A stretch of DNA of 64,000 nt from assembly GCA_963815295.1 (NCBI GenBank), contig CAWFFZ010000003.1:424575-488574 (forward strand), written 5' to 3'. Source of the stretch: JACDHG01 sp963815295. GTDB lineage: Bacteria > Actinomycetota > Actinomycetes > Propionibacteriales > Nocardioidaceae. Numbering within the stretch: the first letter of the stretch is position 1; the number at the start of each line of letters is the position of its first letter. Positions 9,010 to 17,875 of this stretch are shown piece after piece. The notes beneath the pieces are model-generated. The model did not search any database. It had not been told where the DNA came from and worked only from the letters and a program-made list of their open reading frames with translations. Made by a program: the position numbers and the translations under genes.

Positions 9010-10089
9010 ATGGCGGACGTGGAAGCGGTCGTCATCGCCGGGGGTCTTGGCACCCGGTTGCGCCCGCTCACGACGAACACTCCCAAGCATCTGCTCCCCC
9101 TCGCCGGGGTGCCCCTCGTTGCCCATCAGCTCGCGAAGCTCGCCGAGGCCGGTGTCACCCGCGTCATCCTCGCGACGAGCTACCGCGCCGACCAGTTCGA
9201 GCCGGTGCTCGGCGATGGGTCGAGGTGGGGTGTCGAGCTCGTCTACGTCACGGAGAAGGAACCGCTCGGCACGGCCGGCGCCATCCGCCATGTCGCATCG
9301 GCTTTGCGCGCGAAACCTTCGGAGCCCTTGGTGGTCTACAACGGCGACATCCTGAGCGGACACGACCTCCGGGGCCAGCTCGACTACCACCGCCGCGCCG
9401 GAGCCGACGTCACGCTGCACCTCGTGGAGGTGCCCGACGCTCGGCCTTACGGCTGCGTGCCCACGGACGTCGAGGGGCGGGTGACGGCGTTCCTGGAGAA
9501 GTCGCCCGAGCCGGAGAGCAAGCAGATCAACGCCGGCTGTTACGTCTTCAGCCGCCACGTCGTGGACGAAATTCCATCCGGCCGGGCCGTGTCGGTCGAG
9601 CGGGAGACGTTCCCCGGCTTGCTCGCCGCCGGTCGGCTGGTCGTCGGCTTCGTCGACGACAGCTACTGGCTCGACGTGGGGAGCCCGGCGGCCCTGTGCC
9701 GCGGCTCGTCGGATGTCGTCAGGGGCCTCCTCTCCACTCCGGCATACCAGCACCCTCCGGGAGAGCGGTATGTCGATCCCACTGCTGCGGTCGATGAGGC
9801 CGCGACCGTCATTGGTGGCTCGTGCATCGGGCCGGCCGTGACGGTCGAGGCGGATGCGCGCGTCGAGGGCAGCGTGCTGATGCCGGGGTCGGCGGTGGCG
9901 GCGGGCGCGCAGGTTGTCGACTCGGTGCTCGGTCAGGGAGCGCGGGTCGGAGCCGGTGCTGTGTTGCGCGATGCCGTGGTCGGAGACCGTGCTCGGATCG
10001 GTGCGCAGTGCGAGCTGCTCGCCGGTGCCCGCGTCTGGAACGACGTCACCATCCCCGACGGCGCGATCCGGTTCTCGCCCGACGAGTGA
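9010..10089 (+). CDS. manC: Mannose-1-phosphate guanylyltransferase (GDP-mannose pyrophosphorylase)
   Basis: It forms GDP-mannose from mannose-1-phosphate and GTP. The 359-residue protein has the nucleotidyltransferase signature at its start (AVVIAGGLGTRLRPLT, then PKHLLPLAGVPL), EKEPLGTAGAIRHV, the metal-site NGDIL and the FLEKSPEPE sugar-binding motif. From about residue 255 on there are hexapeptide left-handed beta-helix repeats (TVIGGSCIGPAVTVEADARVEGSVLM), as in other actinobacterial GDP-mannose pyrophosphorylases. Related glucose-1-phosphate thymidylyltransferases share these motifs, so substrate assignment rests on synteny: mycobacterial manB/manC (Rv3264c) lies next to fbiAB and whiB2, as here. 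The mycobacterial enzyme has been named both manB and manC. Confidence 0.85.
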   Translation: MADVEAVVIAGGLGTRLRPLTTNTPKHLLPLAGVPLVAHQLAKLAEAGVTRVILATSYRADQFEPVLGDGSRWGVELVYVTEKEPLGTAGAIRHVASALRAKPSEPLVVYNGDILSGHDLRGQLDYHRRAGADVTLHLVEVPDARPYGCVPTDVEGRVTAFLEKSPEPESKQINAGCYVFSRHVVDEIPSGRAVSVERETFPGLLAAGRLVVGFVDDSYWLDVGSPAALCRGSSDVVRGLLSTPAYQHPPGERYVDPTAAVDEAATVIGGSCIGPAVTVEADARVEGSVLMPGSAVAAGAQVVDSVLGQGARVGAGAVLRDAVVGDRARIGAQCELLAGARVWNDVTIPDGAIRFSPDE

Positions 10090-10110
10090 GGGCTGGTGGT
10101 GTGGCCTCCG

Positions 10111-10572
10111 TTAGAGGTCGGCGAGCCAGGAGACCCCGCCCAGCAGAGCAGCGAACTGCAACGTCCGCCCCGAGACGATGGTCAGATAGAAAAGGATCCG
10201 GCTGAACTCAAGCTGCCCAGCCAGCACAGCGGTGATCGCGAGCGGCGGCACGGCGATCAGAGAGGACGAGAACATGAACGCCACTCCGAGCCATGGCTTG
10301 GCCTCCGTTTGCTGCCGCACCTTGTCGTAGCGTCGCTGCCAGTCGGGGCGTGCCATCCGTTTGCGGACGAACGACCAGTTCATCGAGCTGCGGCTCACTT
10401 CGTACCACGGGATCTTGCCGACGGCCTGTCCGAGACCTCCCGCCAACGCCACGAGCCAGATGTTGAGGTCACCGATGGTGGCGGCGATGCCGCCGACATA
10501 GAGCTCCATGTTGACCAGCGGGAACACCGACGACACGATCCCGACGAAGAACGTGGCGAGTAGCAGTTTCAC
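10111..10572 (-). CDS. Small membrane protein, VTT/DedA-like
   Basis: The 153-residue protein has about four hydrophobic segments (residues 1-27, 38-52, 96-118 and 125-150). The loop between the first two includes GGLGQAVGK, and the C-terminus has SGRTLQFAALLGG. This resembles the VTT (SNARE-associated/DedA, YqaA-like) fold, although the protein is short. Such proteins are thought to act in lipid or ion handling at the membrane. The start is GTG. It lies in the same direction as, and just downstream of, the DUF3105 and F420 genes, and converges on manC. Confidence 0.65.
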   Translation of the reverse strand: MKLLLATFFVGIVSSVFPLVNMELYVGGIAATIGDLNIWLVALAGGLGQAVGKIPWYEVSRSSMNWSFVRKRMARPDWQRRYDKVRQQTEAKPWLGVAFMFSSSLIAVPPLAITAVLAGQLEFSRILFYLTIVSGRTLQFAALLGGVSWLADL

Positions 10573-10581
10573 GACCGCACA

Positions 10582-11352
10582 TCACCGGTGCCACAGGAAG
10601 CCCTCGGGGGAATCGTCATAGGGGAACCTCTTCATGAAGTCGTCGAGAGCTTCGCCAGAGAACGTGTCGCAGTAGAGGCTCTCACCCCACGACGCCGGCT
10701 GCTCGCTAAACACCGACTCGTCGTACTCAGGCTGATGGATCGACCAGTGGGTCAAGGCGATGTGCTTGCCGTCGGGGATCGGACGGCCCTGGCCGTCCTC
10801 CTCGGTCCACGGCGCAATGATCATGTTGAACTTTGGGTTGGCACCCTCGGCGTCGAACTTCGCGGCCGTGGCCTCGAGCTGGCGCATCTGCTCCTCATCG
10901 GAGGCGACCGACTCGTCGTACCAGACAATCGTCCAGCCGTGCTCGAGGTTGTGGACGAGCACCTCGACCTCCGGGCGGTCGGACTCGGTGTACATGTGGA
11001 TGCCGCCCTCTGCTGCGGTCGGGTTGTGCGGCCCGAAGGACGGAGGTACGACGTCGTAGGTCACGGGATCGCTGGTGTGGCTCCCCACGCCGGTGGCCGA
11101 CACTTCCTCGATCGGGCTACACCCAGCTGCCGTGGCGGCCGGGCCGATGTCGGTGAGCTGCTTGCTCTTCAACTCGTCTTCGGCCTTGCGGTCCTCGTAG
11201 ATGGTGTAACCCGCGACACCGACGATCACCAACGCGACCGCAACGCAGATCGCGACCACGATAAGAGTCCTTCTGCGCTCGGCGGCCCGCGCCTGTTTGC
11301 GCAGCTGCTCGACCATCTCGCGGCGTTCGCGGTTCTTGTTCGACTTGCTCAC
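10582..11352 (-). CDS. DUF3105 membrane-anchored extracytoplasmic protein
   Basis: The 256-residue protein starts with a basic cytoplasmic stretch (SKSNKNRERREMVEQLRKQ), one transmembrane helix (about residues 28-51) and then an extracytoplasmic DUF3105 domain. Domain hallmarks are PPSFGPHNP, HNLEHGW and the final CDTFSGEALDDF part. DUF3105 proteins have no firmly established function; the conserved His pairs hint at metal binding (inference). The GTG at 11352 follows a GAGAGGG ribosome-binding site, while the frame upstream of it lacks family similarity. It sits downstream of fbiB in the same direction and may be cotranscribed. Confidence 0.85.
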   Translation of the reverse strand: MSKSNKNRERREMVEQLRKQARAAERRRTLIVVAICVAVALVIVGVAGYTIYEDRKAEDELKSKQLTDIGPAATAAGCSPIEEVSATGVGSHTSDPVTYDVVPPSFGPHNPTAAEGGIHMYTESDRPEVEVLVHNLEHGWTIVWYDESVASDEEQMRQLEATAAKFDAEGANPKFNMIIAPWTEEDGQGRPIPDGKHIALTHWSIHQPEYDESVFSEQPASWGESLYCDTFSGEALDDFMKRFPYDDSPEGFLWHR

Positions 11353-11387
11353 TGGTGCCCTCTCGTGACCGGCTGAGTTCGGCGAGT

Positions 11388-12452
11388 CTACGGGGCGATC
11401 GCGACGAATCCCTCCGCGGTGTGCCACCCGGCGTCGGCGCCGTCGGCCTCACCGAACTCCTCGAGCACTGTGAGCCGATGGGCCACCGCTAGCGCCCTCG
11501 CCCGCTCTCCGAGCGCCCCGGCGTGGCGCTGGTCTGTGTCGTCGGCGTCGTCTCTGACCTGCACGTTGACCTGCCAGCGGCGTACGTCGGCTGCGCCATC
11601 GTGGTCGGCCGCGACGTGCATCCGCACCGCGTCGCGCTCGGACGTGAGGTCGTCGAAGGGCGACGGATCGATCTCGACAAGAGGGGGGAAGTGGGCCAGG
11701 GCCTGCGCGTCGGTGCGCAACGTGGCCGCGACGACGGCCTCTCGGGCACCGAGGCCGAACAGGTCGAGGTCGCTCGAGCGGATCAGCGCGGCAGTACCGG
11801 AGCCGTGCTGGCCCGGCGGGTAGACGAGCTGGGCCAGTCCAGTCACGACCGCGACGGGGCAACCTGTCATCTTGCCCTTGACGAGGTCGGCCGCCGAGGC
11901 TACCTCGTCGGCGAGGGCGGGTGCGGTCACCGTCAACGTGTTGCCGTAGGGGTCCCGGACGCCGCGCAACTCGTGCCAGGCCGCCATCCCGGCACAGCCG
12001 ATGGCGAGATCGGTCTGACCGTTGCGCCACGCCCGGCCGACCGTGTCGGTCACCAGCACGGCGACATTGCGCCCGGTGAGTGCGTAGATGCCCTCGCGGA
12101 GCCGTCGGGCGGATGCGTCGGGGTCGACGGGAAGCAGGACGACGGTGCCGACGGGTGTGTTCGACCCGTCGACGCCCGCGGCGGCCATGACCAGGCCGTG
12201 GTGGGTCTCTGCGATCACGGAGTCACCGCGGCGGGCGAGGACTCGCACGGTCTGGGCCGCAACGGTCCCCGGGCGGTCTGCCCGCACGACCGAACCTTCA
12301 GCCTTGCTGACGACCTTGCTCGTGACGACCGCGACGTCTCCATCGTGCAGGTCTGCCGTTTCGACGAGGAGAGCCACCAGGTCGTCGCCAGCTGCGATCT
12401 CCGGCCAGGAGACTGGCCGGATCGTGAGCGGCGGCAGCGGCGGATCAGCCAC
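11388..12452 (-). CDS. fbiB: Coenzyme F420-0:L-glutamate ligase, without a C-terminal nitroreductase domain
   Basis: The enzyme adds L-glutamate residues to F420-0 using GTP. Residues about 1-245 are the CofE fold, with DGDVAVVTSKVVSKAEG, the VTDTVGRAWRNGQTDLAIG active-site region, LRGVRDPYGNTL and KGKMTGCPVAVVTGLAQL. Mycobacterial FbiB (448 residues) has an FMN nitroreductase-like domain after this part. Here only about 105 residues follow, with no such similarity (for example RRWQVNVQVRDDADD and AEGFVAIAP). The missing reductase step must then be done elsewhere, or the tail has another role. It overlaps the end of fbiA by 8 bases, so the two are coupled. Confidence 0.9.
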   Translation of the reverse strand: MADPPLPPLTIRPVSWPEIAAGDDLVALLVETADLHDGDVAVVTSKVVSKAEGSVVRADRPGTVAAQTVRVLARRGDSVIAETHHGLVMAAAGVDGSNTPVGTVVLLPVDPDASARRLREGIYALTGRNVAVLVTDTVGRAWRNGQTDLAIGCAGMAAWHELRGVRDPYGNTLTVTAPALADEVASAADLVKGKMTGCPVAVVTGLAQLVYPPGQHGSGTAALIRSSDLDLFGLGAREAVVAATLRTDAQALAHFPPLVEIDPSPFDDLTSERDAVRMHVAADHDGAADVRRWQVNVQVRDDADDTDQRHAGALGERARALAVAHRLTVLEEFGEADGADAGWHTAEGFVAIAP

Positions 12453-13440
12453 GGCGCAACGTGTCGGCCAGGTCGAGCACCGCGTGGGCGAGTGCTCGAG
12501 AGGTCGCAGGGTTGCTGAGGTAGAGCGGGACCGCTCGGGTCGCCAAGCCAGACTCCACCAGCGGCGCTACGGCCCTGGCGTCGGAGTCGTCGACGAGCCA
12601 CCCGTCCAGCAGCCCCCCACGAGACCGCGCGTCGTAGTGCTCGCCAACTGCCTGAGCGGTGACGTCCACGCCGATCACGGGCAGCAACCGGTCGGCCATG
12701 CCGCGGACGGGGGAGCCGCTGATGATAGGCGACACCCCGACGACGACTGCGGGAGTCGTGCGCACGGCGTCGGCAACGCCCGGCACGGCGAGGATCGTCC
12801 CGATCGACACGACCGGGTTGGACGGCGGCACGATCACGAGATCCGCGTCGCCGATGGCTTCAAGGACGCCTGGGCCGGGCTTGGAGTCCTCGGCCCCGAC
12901 CGCAATGACCGCATGTGCCGGTGGCGCCTGCAGCCTGACCCAGTACTCCTGGAAGTGGACGGCGCGCCGTCCGTCGGCGGCGTCGGGGTCATCGATGACA
13001 ACGTGAGTCTCCACCCTGTCGTCTGTCATGGGAACCAGCCGGACGCCGAGCTCCCACCGTGCGCACAACGCAGCGGTCACGTCCGACAGGGGGAAGCCTG
13101 CACCGAGCATCTGGGTGCGGACCAGATGGGTGGCCAGGTCGCGGTCGCCGAGTCCGAACCACGACGGCTCGACGCCGTACGCCGCAAGCTCGTCCTTGGC
13201 GTTCCAGGTCTCGTCGGCGCGGCCCCAGCCGCGGTCTGCGTCGATCCCGCCGCCGAGGGTGTACATCACCGTGTCGAGGTCGGGGCAGACCCGCAGTCCG
13301 AACAGCCAGATGTCGTCAGCGGTATTGCCGATGACGGTCACCTCGTGGGGCGGCGCTGCAGGTACGTCGGTCAGCGCGTCGCGGAGGCCGGAGATGAACC
13401 TGGCACCACCGATCCCGCCTGACAGCACAGCGATCCTCAT
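12445..13440 (-). CDS. fbiA: 2-phospho-L-lactate transferase (F420 biosynthesis)
   Basis: FbiA/CofD joins the activated phospholactate or phosphoenolpyruvate moiety to the deazaflavin Fo, giving F420-0 or its dehydro form. The 331-residue protein starts MRIAVLSGGIGGARF, a Rossmann-like nucleotide site. It continues with VIGNTADDIWLFGLRVCPDLDTVMYTLGG, the DRDLATHLVRTQML segment and VIVPPSNPVVSIGTIL, all typical of CofD. The ATG at 13440 is chosen because family members start exactly at MRIAVLSGG. The position divergent to whiB matches mycobacterial whiB2-fbiA-fbiB, although a membrane-protein gene sits between them here. Confidence 0.95.
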   Translation of the reverse strand: MRIAVLSGGIGGARFISGLRDALTDVPAAPPHEVTVIGNTADDIWLFGLRVCPDLDTVMYTLGGGIDADRGWGRADETWNAKDELAAYGVEPSWFGLGDRDLATHLVRTQMLGAGFPLSDVTAALCARWELGVRLVPMTDDRVETHVVIDDPDAADGRRAVHFQEYWVRLQAPPAHAVIAVGAEDSKPGPGVLEAIGDADLVIVPPSNPVVSIGTILAVPGVADAVRTTPAVVVGVSPIISGSPVRGMADRLLPVIGVDVTAQAVGEHYDARSRGGLLDGWLVDDSDARAVAPLVESGLATRAVPLYLSNPATSRALAHAVLDLADTLRRG

Positions 13441-13522
13441 CACCGCAGGGTAGCCAGCATGCGAACCCCCCGTATGGCAGGCTATGGCTCCTGTATCCCG
13501 ACACCTCATCAGGGGGCTACTC

Positions 13523-14452
13523 GTGGTCACGCAAGCGACCAAGAAATACCGTGAGATCTTCGCGTGCGTACTGCTGGGCGTCGCGGCGCTCTACTTCATC
13601 AGTGCGCTGTCCTTGCTCTTCAAGAGCAGCGACGACTTCGGCGGCAGCGGTTTTCCTGAGCGCTCCGCCCTCGTGGGATATCTCTTCGCCCATCCGATCC
13701 TGGTGATCTCACTGGCAGCAGCAGTCGCACTCGTGGTCTCGTTCGATGAGGTCAGCAAGAACGCCCGTGTCATCGTGCTGATCGCGTTGGGACTCGGCGG
13801 AGTCTCAGAGGTGTTCGCGCTGATCTCCTGGTTCAGCGCCTTCGGTGTGGACTCGCCCGAGCAGCTGGGATTCTTCGGCGGCGTGCTCGGCGCCGGCAAG
13901 ATCGTCGGGATCTTCCTCGGCCTGGCACAGCTCGCGTTCCTCGGCCTTGCCCTGTTCTTCGCGTTCACGGCGTTCCAGGCACTGCCGAAGGCCGCGCCGA
14001 GCAACCAGTGGCAGCAGCAGGGCTACGGCCAGCAGCAGGGCTACGGCCAGCAGCAGGGCTACGGCCAGCAGCAGGGCTGGGGCGGAGCCGACCAGGGCTA
14101 CGGCCAGCAGCAGGGATGGGAGCAGCAGCCGCAGCAGGGCTGGGGCCAGCAGCAGGGACAGCCTGCGTCCACGTGGAGTCAGCCGGAGCAGCAGGGCTGG
14201 GCGCAGCCGGAGCAGCAGCAGGGTTGGGGGCAGCCTCCTCAACAGCCAGAGCAGCCAGACCAGCAGGGCTGGGGCCAGCCGGCGGCCGGTGAGCAGGCGC
14301 CGTACGGTCAGCCCGAGACACCACCCGACGAGACGCAGCAATGGACTCCACCGGCCGGCGACCAGCCTCCTGCTACGCCCGAGACCGAAGAGCGTCGCGA
14401 TGACGACCAGCCCCCTCAGCAGGGCGGCTGGTGGCAGCAGCCGTCGCCCTAA
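13523..14452 (+). CDS. Membrane protein with Gln/Gly/Tyr-rich low-complexity tail
   Basis: The protein has about 309 residues. The N-terminal 160 hold four likely membrane spans (about residues 10-33, 50-70, 80-105 and 115-150). After that comes a long cytoplasmic or external tail built of QQGYGQ and QQGW units, then a proline- and acid-rich end. The tail resembles the Q/G/Y-rich disordered regions seen in several actinobacterial membrane proteins and looks prion-like in composition. No enzymatic motif is seen. The GTG at 13523 is supported by an AGGGGG ribosome-binding site six bases upstream. Function is unknown. Confidence 0.8.
   Translation: MVTQATKKYREIFACVLLGVAALYFISALSLLFKSSDDFGGSGFPERSALVGYLFAHPILVISLAAAVALVVSFDEVSKNARVIVLIALGLGGVSEVFALISWFSAFGVDSPEQLGFFGGVLGAGKIVGIFLGLAQLAFLGLALFFAFTAFQALPKAAPSNQWQQQGYGQQQGYGQQQGYGQQQGWGGADQGYGQQQGWEQQPQQGWGQQQGQPASTWSQPEQQGWAQPEQQQGWGQPPQQPEQPDQQGWGQPAAGEQAPYGQPETPPDETQQWTPPAGDQPPATPETEERRDDDQPPQQGGWWQQPSP
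14008..14125 (+). repeat. Tandem 18-bp repeats coding for GYGQQQ units
   Basis: Near-perfect 18-base units (GGCTACGGCCAGCAGCAG) repeat several times inside the membrane-protein gene. Copy number is likely to vary between strains by slippage. Confidence 0.85.
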
Positions 14453-14516
14453 ATGGCCGAAGCCGGACCAAATCCTCGATATTTACGGCGTGTCGTGCCG
14501 GATTTTCGCATGCGGC

Positions 14517-14546
14517 TTGACGTATGGGCACTGACAGGCATGTAAT
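14517..14546 (+). promoter_or_regulatory. Candidate -35/-10 promoter for whiB
   Basis: TTGACG (14517-14522) and TGTAAT (14541-14546) are 18 bases apart and close to housekeeping sigma consensus. Transcription would start near 14553 and run into a short leader with a GTGTCG/CGACAC hairpin and a GAGGAGG ribosome-binding site at 14597-14603. Confidence 0.55.
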
Positions 14547-14609
14547 TCCATCAGTGTCGTTTAGAGTCAGCGACACACGCGAGAACAATGAGGGTCGAGG
14601 AGGCACACA

Positions 14610-14864
14610 GTGCGAGAACTAGAACTACTCGACGGTGACGCCGAAGAATCTATGTGGCAGGAGCGCGCGTTGTGCGCGCAAACTGACCCCGAGGCGTTCT
14701 TCCCAGAGAAGGGCGGCTCGACCCGCGAGGCCAAGCGCGTCTGCCTGTCGTGCGACGTCCGGAGCGAGTGCTTGCAGTCGGCGCTCCTCCACGACGAGCG
14801 CTTCGGCATCTGGGGCGGTCTCTCGGAGCGCGAGCGTCGCAAGCTGAAGAAACGCGCCGTCTGA
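14610..14864 (+). CDS. whiB2: WhiB-family iron-sulfur transcription factor (WhiB2/WhmD-like)
   Basis: This is a small redox-sensitive regulator that binds a 4Fe-4S cluster and works with the primary sigma factor; WhiB2/WhmD is needed for septation in mycobacteria. The 84-residue protein has the four cluster cysteines (C22, C45, C48, C54), the turn GIWGG (66-70) and a basic C-terminus RERRKLKKRAV for DNA binding. The GTG start follows a GAGGAGG ribosome-binding site by six bases. Location next to fbiA and the mannose genes matches mycobacterial whiB2, which supports the subfamily name. A promoter and a downstream hairpin bracket it as a single-gene transcript. Confidence 0.93.
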   Translation: MRELELLDGDAEESMWQERALCAQTDPEAFFPEKGGSTREAKRVCLSCDVRSECLQSALLHDERFGIWGGLSERERRKLKKRAV

Positions 14865-14922
14865 GAGGTCGCACCACCTCTGACACCGTGCGGGCCCGCG
14901 ACGTCGGGTCGCTAGGGTAGGG

Positions 14923-14945
14923 CCGACCCACCCCACGTGGGTCGG
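14923..14945. terminator. Hairpin terminator after whiB
   Basis: CCGACCCAC and GTGGGTCGG form a perfect 9-bp stem with a 5-base loop, followed by TCCCCTC. It separates whiB from the large glycosyltransferase gene. Confidence 0.75.
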
Positions 14946-14982
14946 TCCCCTCACCCCCTCGTCTCAAGGTTGCCCAGCAGAC

Positions 14983-17875
14983 ATGAGCTTCGATCTCGGC
15001 GCTGCTGCGTGCGTCAGCGCCGTGATCGTCAGCCACAACGGCGAGCAGTTCCTCCCCCGACTCCTCGAGTCCCTCGAGGACAGTGCGACTTTCCCGACGC
15101 AGCTCGTCGCCGTCGACACAGGGTCGTCCGATACCTCGCGCTCGCTGCTCGTCGCCGCCCTCGGAGCCGACGCCGTCGTGGACGCACCGCGTCACGCGGG
15201 CTTCGGCGAAGCGGTGGCCGCGGGCCTCGCCACCCTCCCGCCCGCTGACGGGCCGGCCGAACGCTGCTGGGTATGGCTGCTGCATGACGACTGTGCACCC
15301 GACCCGGACACGTTGCGCGAGTTGGTGGCCGTCGCCACGTCCGATTCGGGTATCGCTGTCGTTGGACCTCGCGTGCGGGCGTGGCCTCGCGCCCGCCGCC
15401 TGCTCGAGGTGGGGGTGACCATCAGCGGAACCGGCCACCGCGAGACCGGGCTCGAGCCTGGTGAGTACGACCAAGGTCAGCACGACGACCGAAGCGACGT
15501 CCTCGCTGTTGGGTCTGCGGGCATGCTCGTCCGCCGTGACGTGTGGGACCGGCTCGGTGGGTTCGACGCACGGTTGCCCTTGTTCCGCGACGACGTCGAC
15601 TTCGGCTGGCGGGTGGCTCGCTCGGGAGGGCGAGTCGTGGTCGCGCCGGCCGCGCTGCTTTTCCATGCGGAAGCGGCGACGCGCGGCGCCCGCGACATCG
15701 ACAACACCAACGCGAGCCCGCACCGGGCGGACCGCCGGGCAGCGCTCTACACACTTCTCGTCAACTGCCGGGCGGCGGCCGTTCCCTGGCAGTACCTACG
15801 ACTCACGCTGGGATCACTCCTCCGTGCCCTTGCCTACCTGATCGGCAAGCTCCCGGGAGCGGCACGCGACGAGGTGCGAGCAATGGCCAGCGTCGTCGTC
15901 CGACCCCACGTGATCTGGAAAGCTCGCCGGCAACGCCGCCCTCACGCCACGGCTCCCCGCTCCCAGTGGCGGCCCTTGCTGCCATCCTGGTGGACGCCGT
16001 ACCTCCACGGCCTCGACTCCGTACTCAGCCAGGTCAGCGCAGGACTACGTGACCGAGCCGCAACCGTCGCATCGTCGGCCCGGCGGCTGCGGTCGGGTCG
16101 GGGCGACGCGACGGCGCTCGAGACCGGGCCGGCTGCCGACGACTCCGTCAACCTGCCGGTGGGCGCTGGGCCGGTCGCGTGGGTGCGTGACCACCCGCTG
16201 TCCAGCTTGACCACGGTGCTGACGCTCGCCGCGTTCGTCGCGACTCGTGGGCTTCATGGCGAAGGCTTTCTGCAGGGTGGAGCTCTGCTGCCGGTTCCCG
16301 CGTCGTCCGGCTCGTGGTGGCAGCTCTACACCGAGACGTGGCATCCCGTCGGACTCGGCTCGGATATCGCGACGGCTCCGTACGTCGCTGTGCTCGCCGC
16401 CTTCGGCACTCTGCTGGTCGGGAAGAGTTGGCTGGTCATCGATCTGCTGCTGCTTTTCGCCGTGCCTCTGTCGGGCATCGGCGCATACGCACTGGCTCGC
16501 CGCCTCGTCAGCGCGCCGCTGGTCCGGGTTTGGGCGGCGACGAGCTACGCCGTGCTGTTCGCAGTCACGGGTGTTGCCACCAGCGGTCACCTCGGCACGG
16601 TGGCCGCGGGGATATGGCTGCCATGGGTGGTGCGGGCGGCGATCCCGCTGCTCACGTCCCCCACGGGGGCGGGGTGGCGGGCGGCGGCAGCCACCGGGCT
16701 GGCACTGAGCGTGCTCGTCGCGTTCGCGCCCGTCAGCTGGCCGATCGCCGTCGTGCTCGCCGTGGCAGGAGCGACGTTCCTGGTCGCCACCGGCCGGGCT
16801 CGGCGGGTGGGACCGCTCGCCTTTGCCGTGCTGCTCCCGCTCGTGCTGTTGGTGCCCTGGTCGTGGCGGTTGCTGACCGAGCCGAGCCTGGTGTTGACCG
16901 AGGCGGGTCGCGTCCACGTTGGCGTCTCCGCCGTACAGGACCACGCGTGGCAGCTGCCGTTCGGGCGGCTCGATGCCGCTGGCGCGGCGCCCTGGTGGGT
17001 GACCGCCGGACTGTTGATCGCGGCTGTCGTCGCACTGCTTCGCCCGGATCGGCTCACCCGGGTCGCTGCTGCCTGGGTAGTGGTCGCGGTCGGGCTGGCG
17101 GCCATCGCCGTGCTGAGTCAGCTGACCGTCGCCGTGCCCGGGACGTACGAAGAGGCGTACGTCTGGGCCGGTTTTCCCGTGCTGCTGGTGCAGGGAGCTG
17201 TCATCGCTGCGGCTGCCATCGCGGCAGATGGGCTCGGCGAGGTGGTTCGGTCAGGCAGCTTTGGCTGGCGTCAGCCCGTGGCGGCGGTCACGACCGCGCT
17301 GGCGCTGACCGCCCCGCTGCTCGGTCTCGCCTGGTGGGTTGGCGTCGCGCCACACGGTGACCTCGACCGTCGGGCTGCCACGACCCTCCCGGCATACATG
17401 GTCGACGCGATGGCGGGCCGACACGCAGCTCCGGCTGCTCGTGATCCGGTCCGGCGAGTCCCCGTTCACGTATTACGTCAGCGCAGACGATGGGCGACGG
17501 TTGGGCGACGACAGCGTCCTCCCCGAAGAGCCTGACGACCGGCTGACTGCGCTGGTGCAGGACCTCGTCTCGGCCGGCAGGCCAAGCGACGTCAGGCGGC
17601 TGGCCGAGAAGGGCATCGCGTACGTCGTGCTGCCGCGTCCCTCAGACCCTGGTGCCGTCGCGGAGCTCGATGCGCAGCCCGGCCTCAGTCGCGCGTCCAC
17701 CAACAGCGCGGTCAAGGCGGCCTGGCAGGTGGAGGCGCCAGAGGACGACGGCGCGGTGGTCGATGACACGTCCAACCGAGGGCGGTGGCTGCTCTTGCAA
17801 GCCGGGGCGGTCGTCGTCGTGATGGTGCTCGCCGCACCCGGATTTCGGCGCACCGGAACGGAGGAGCCGGAATGA
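14983..17875 (+). CDS. Large membrane glycosyltransferase (GT2 plus multi-span domain), frameshifted near 17415
   Basis: The N-terminal 300 residues form a GT2 domain (SAVIVSHNGEQFLPRLLESL, LHDDCAPDP, GGFDARLPLFRDDVDFGWR). A linker leads to a membrane domain of roughly ten spans from about residue 410 on. The first frame runs to a stop at 17535, but from 17415 coding similarity moves to the next frame (ADTQLRLLVIRSGESPF to the stop at 17875). Dropping one G of the GGG at 17415-17417 restores a 963-residue protein reading AMAADTQLRLL. So there is a single-base insertion, real or from sequencing. The restored stop overlaps the DUF5719 start (ATGA). It probably acts in envelope glycan assembly; substrate unknown. 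Confidence 0.8.
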
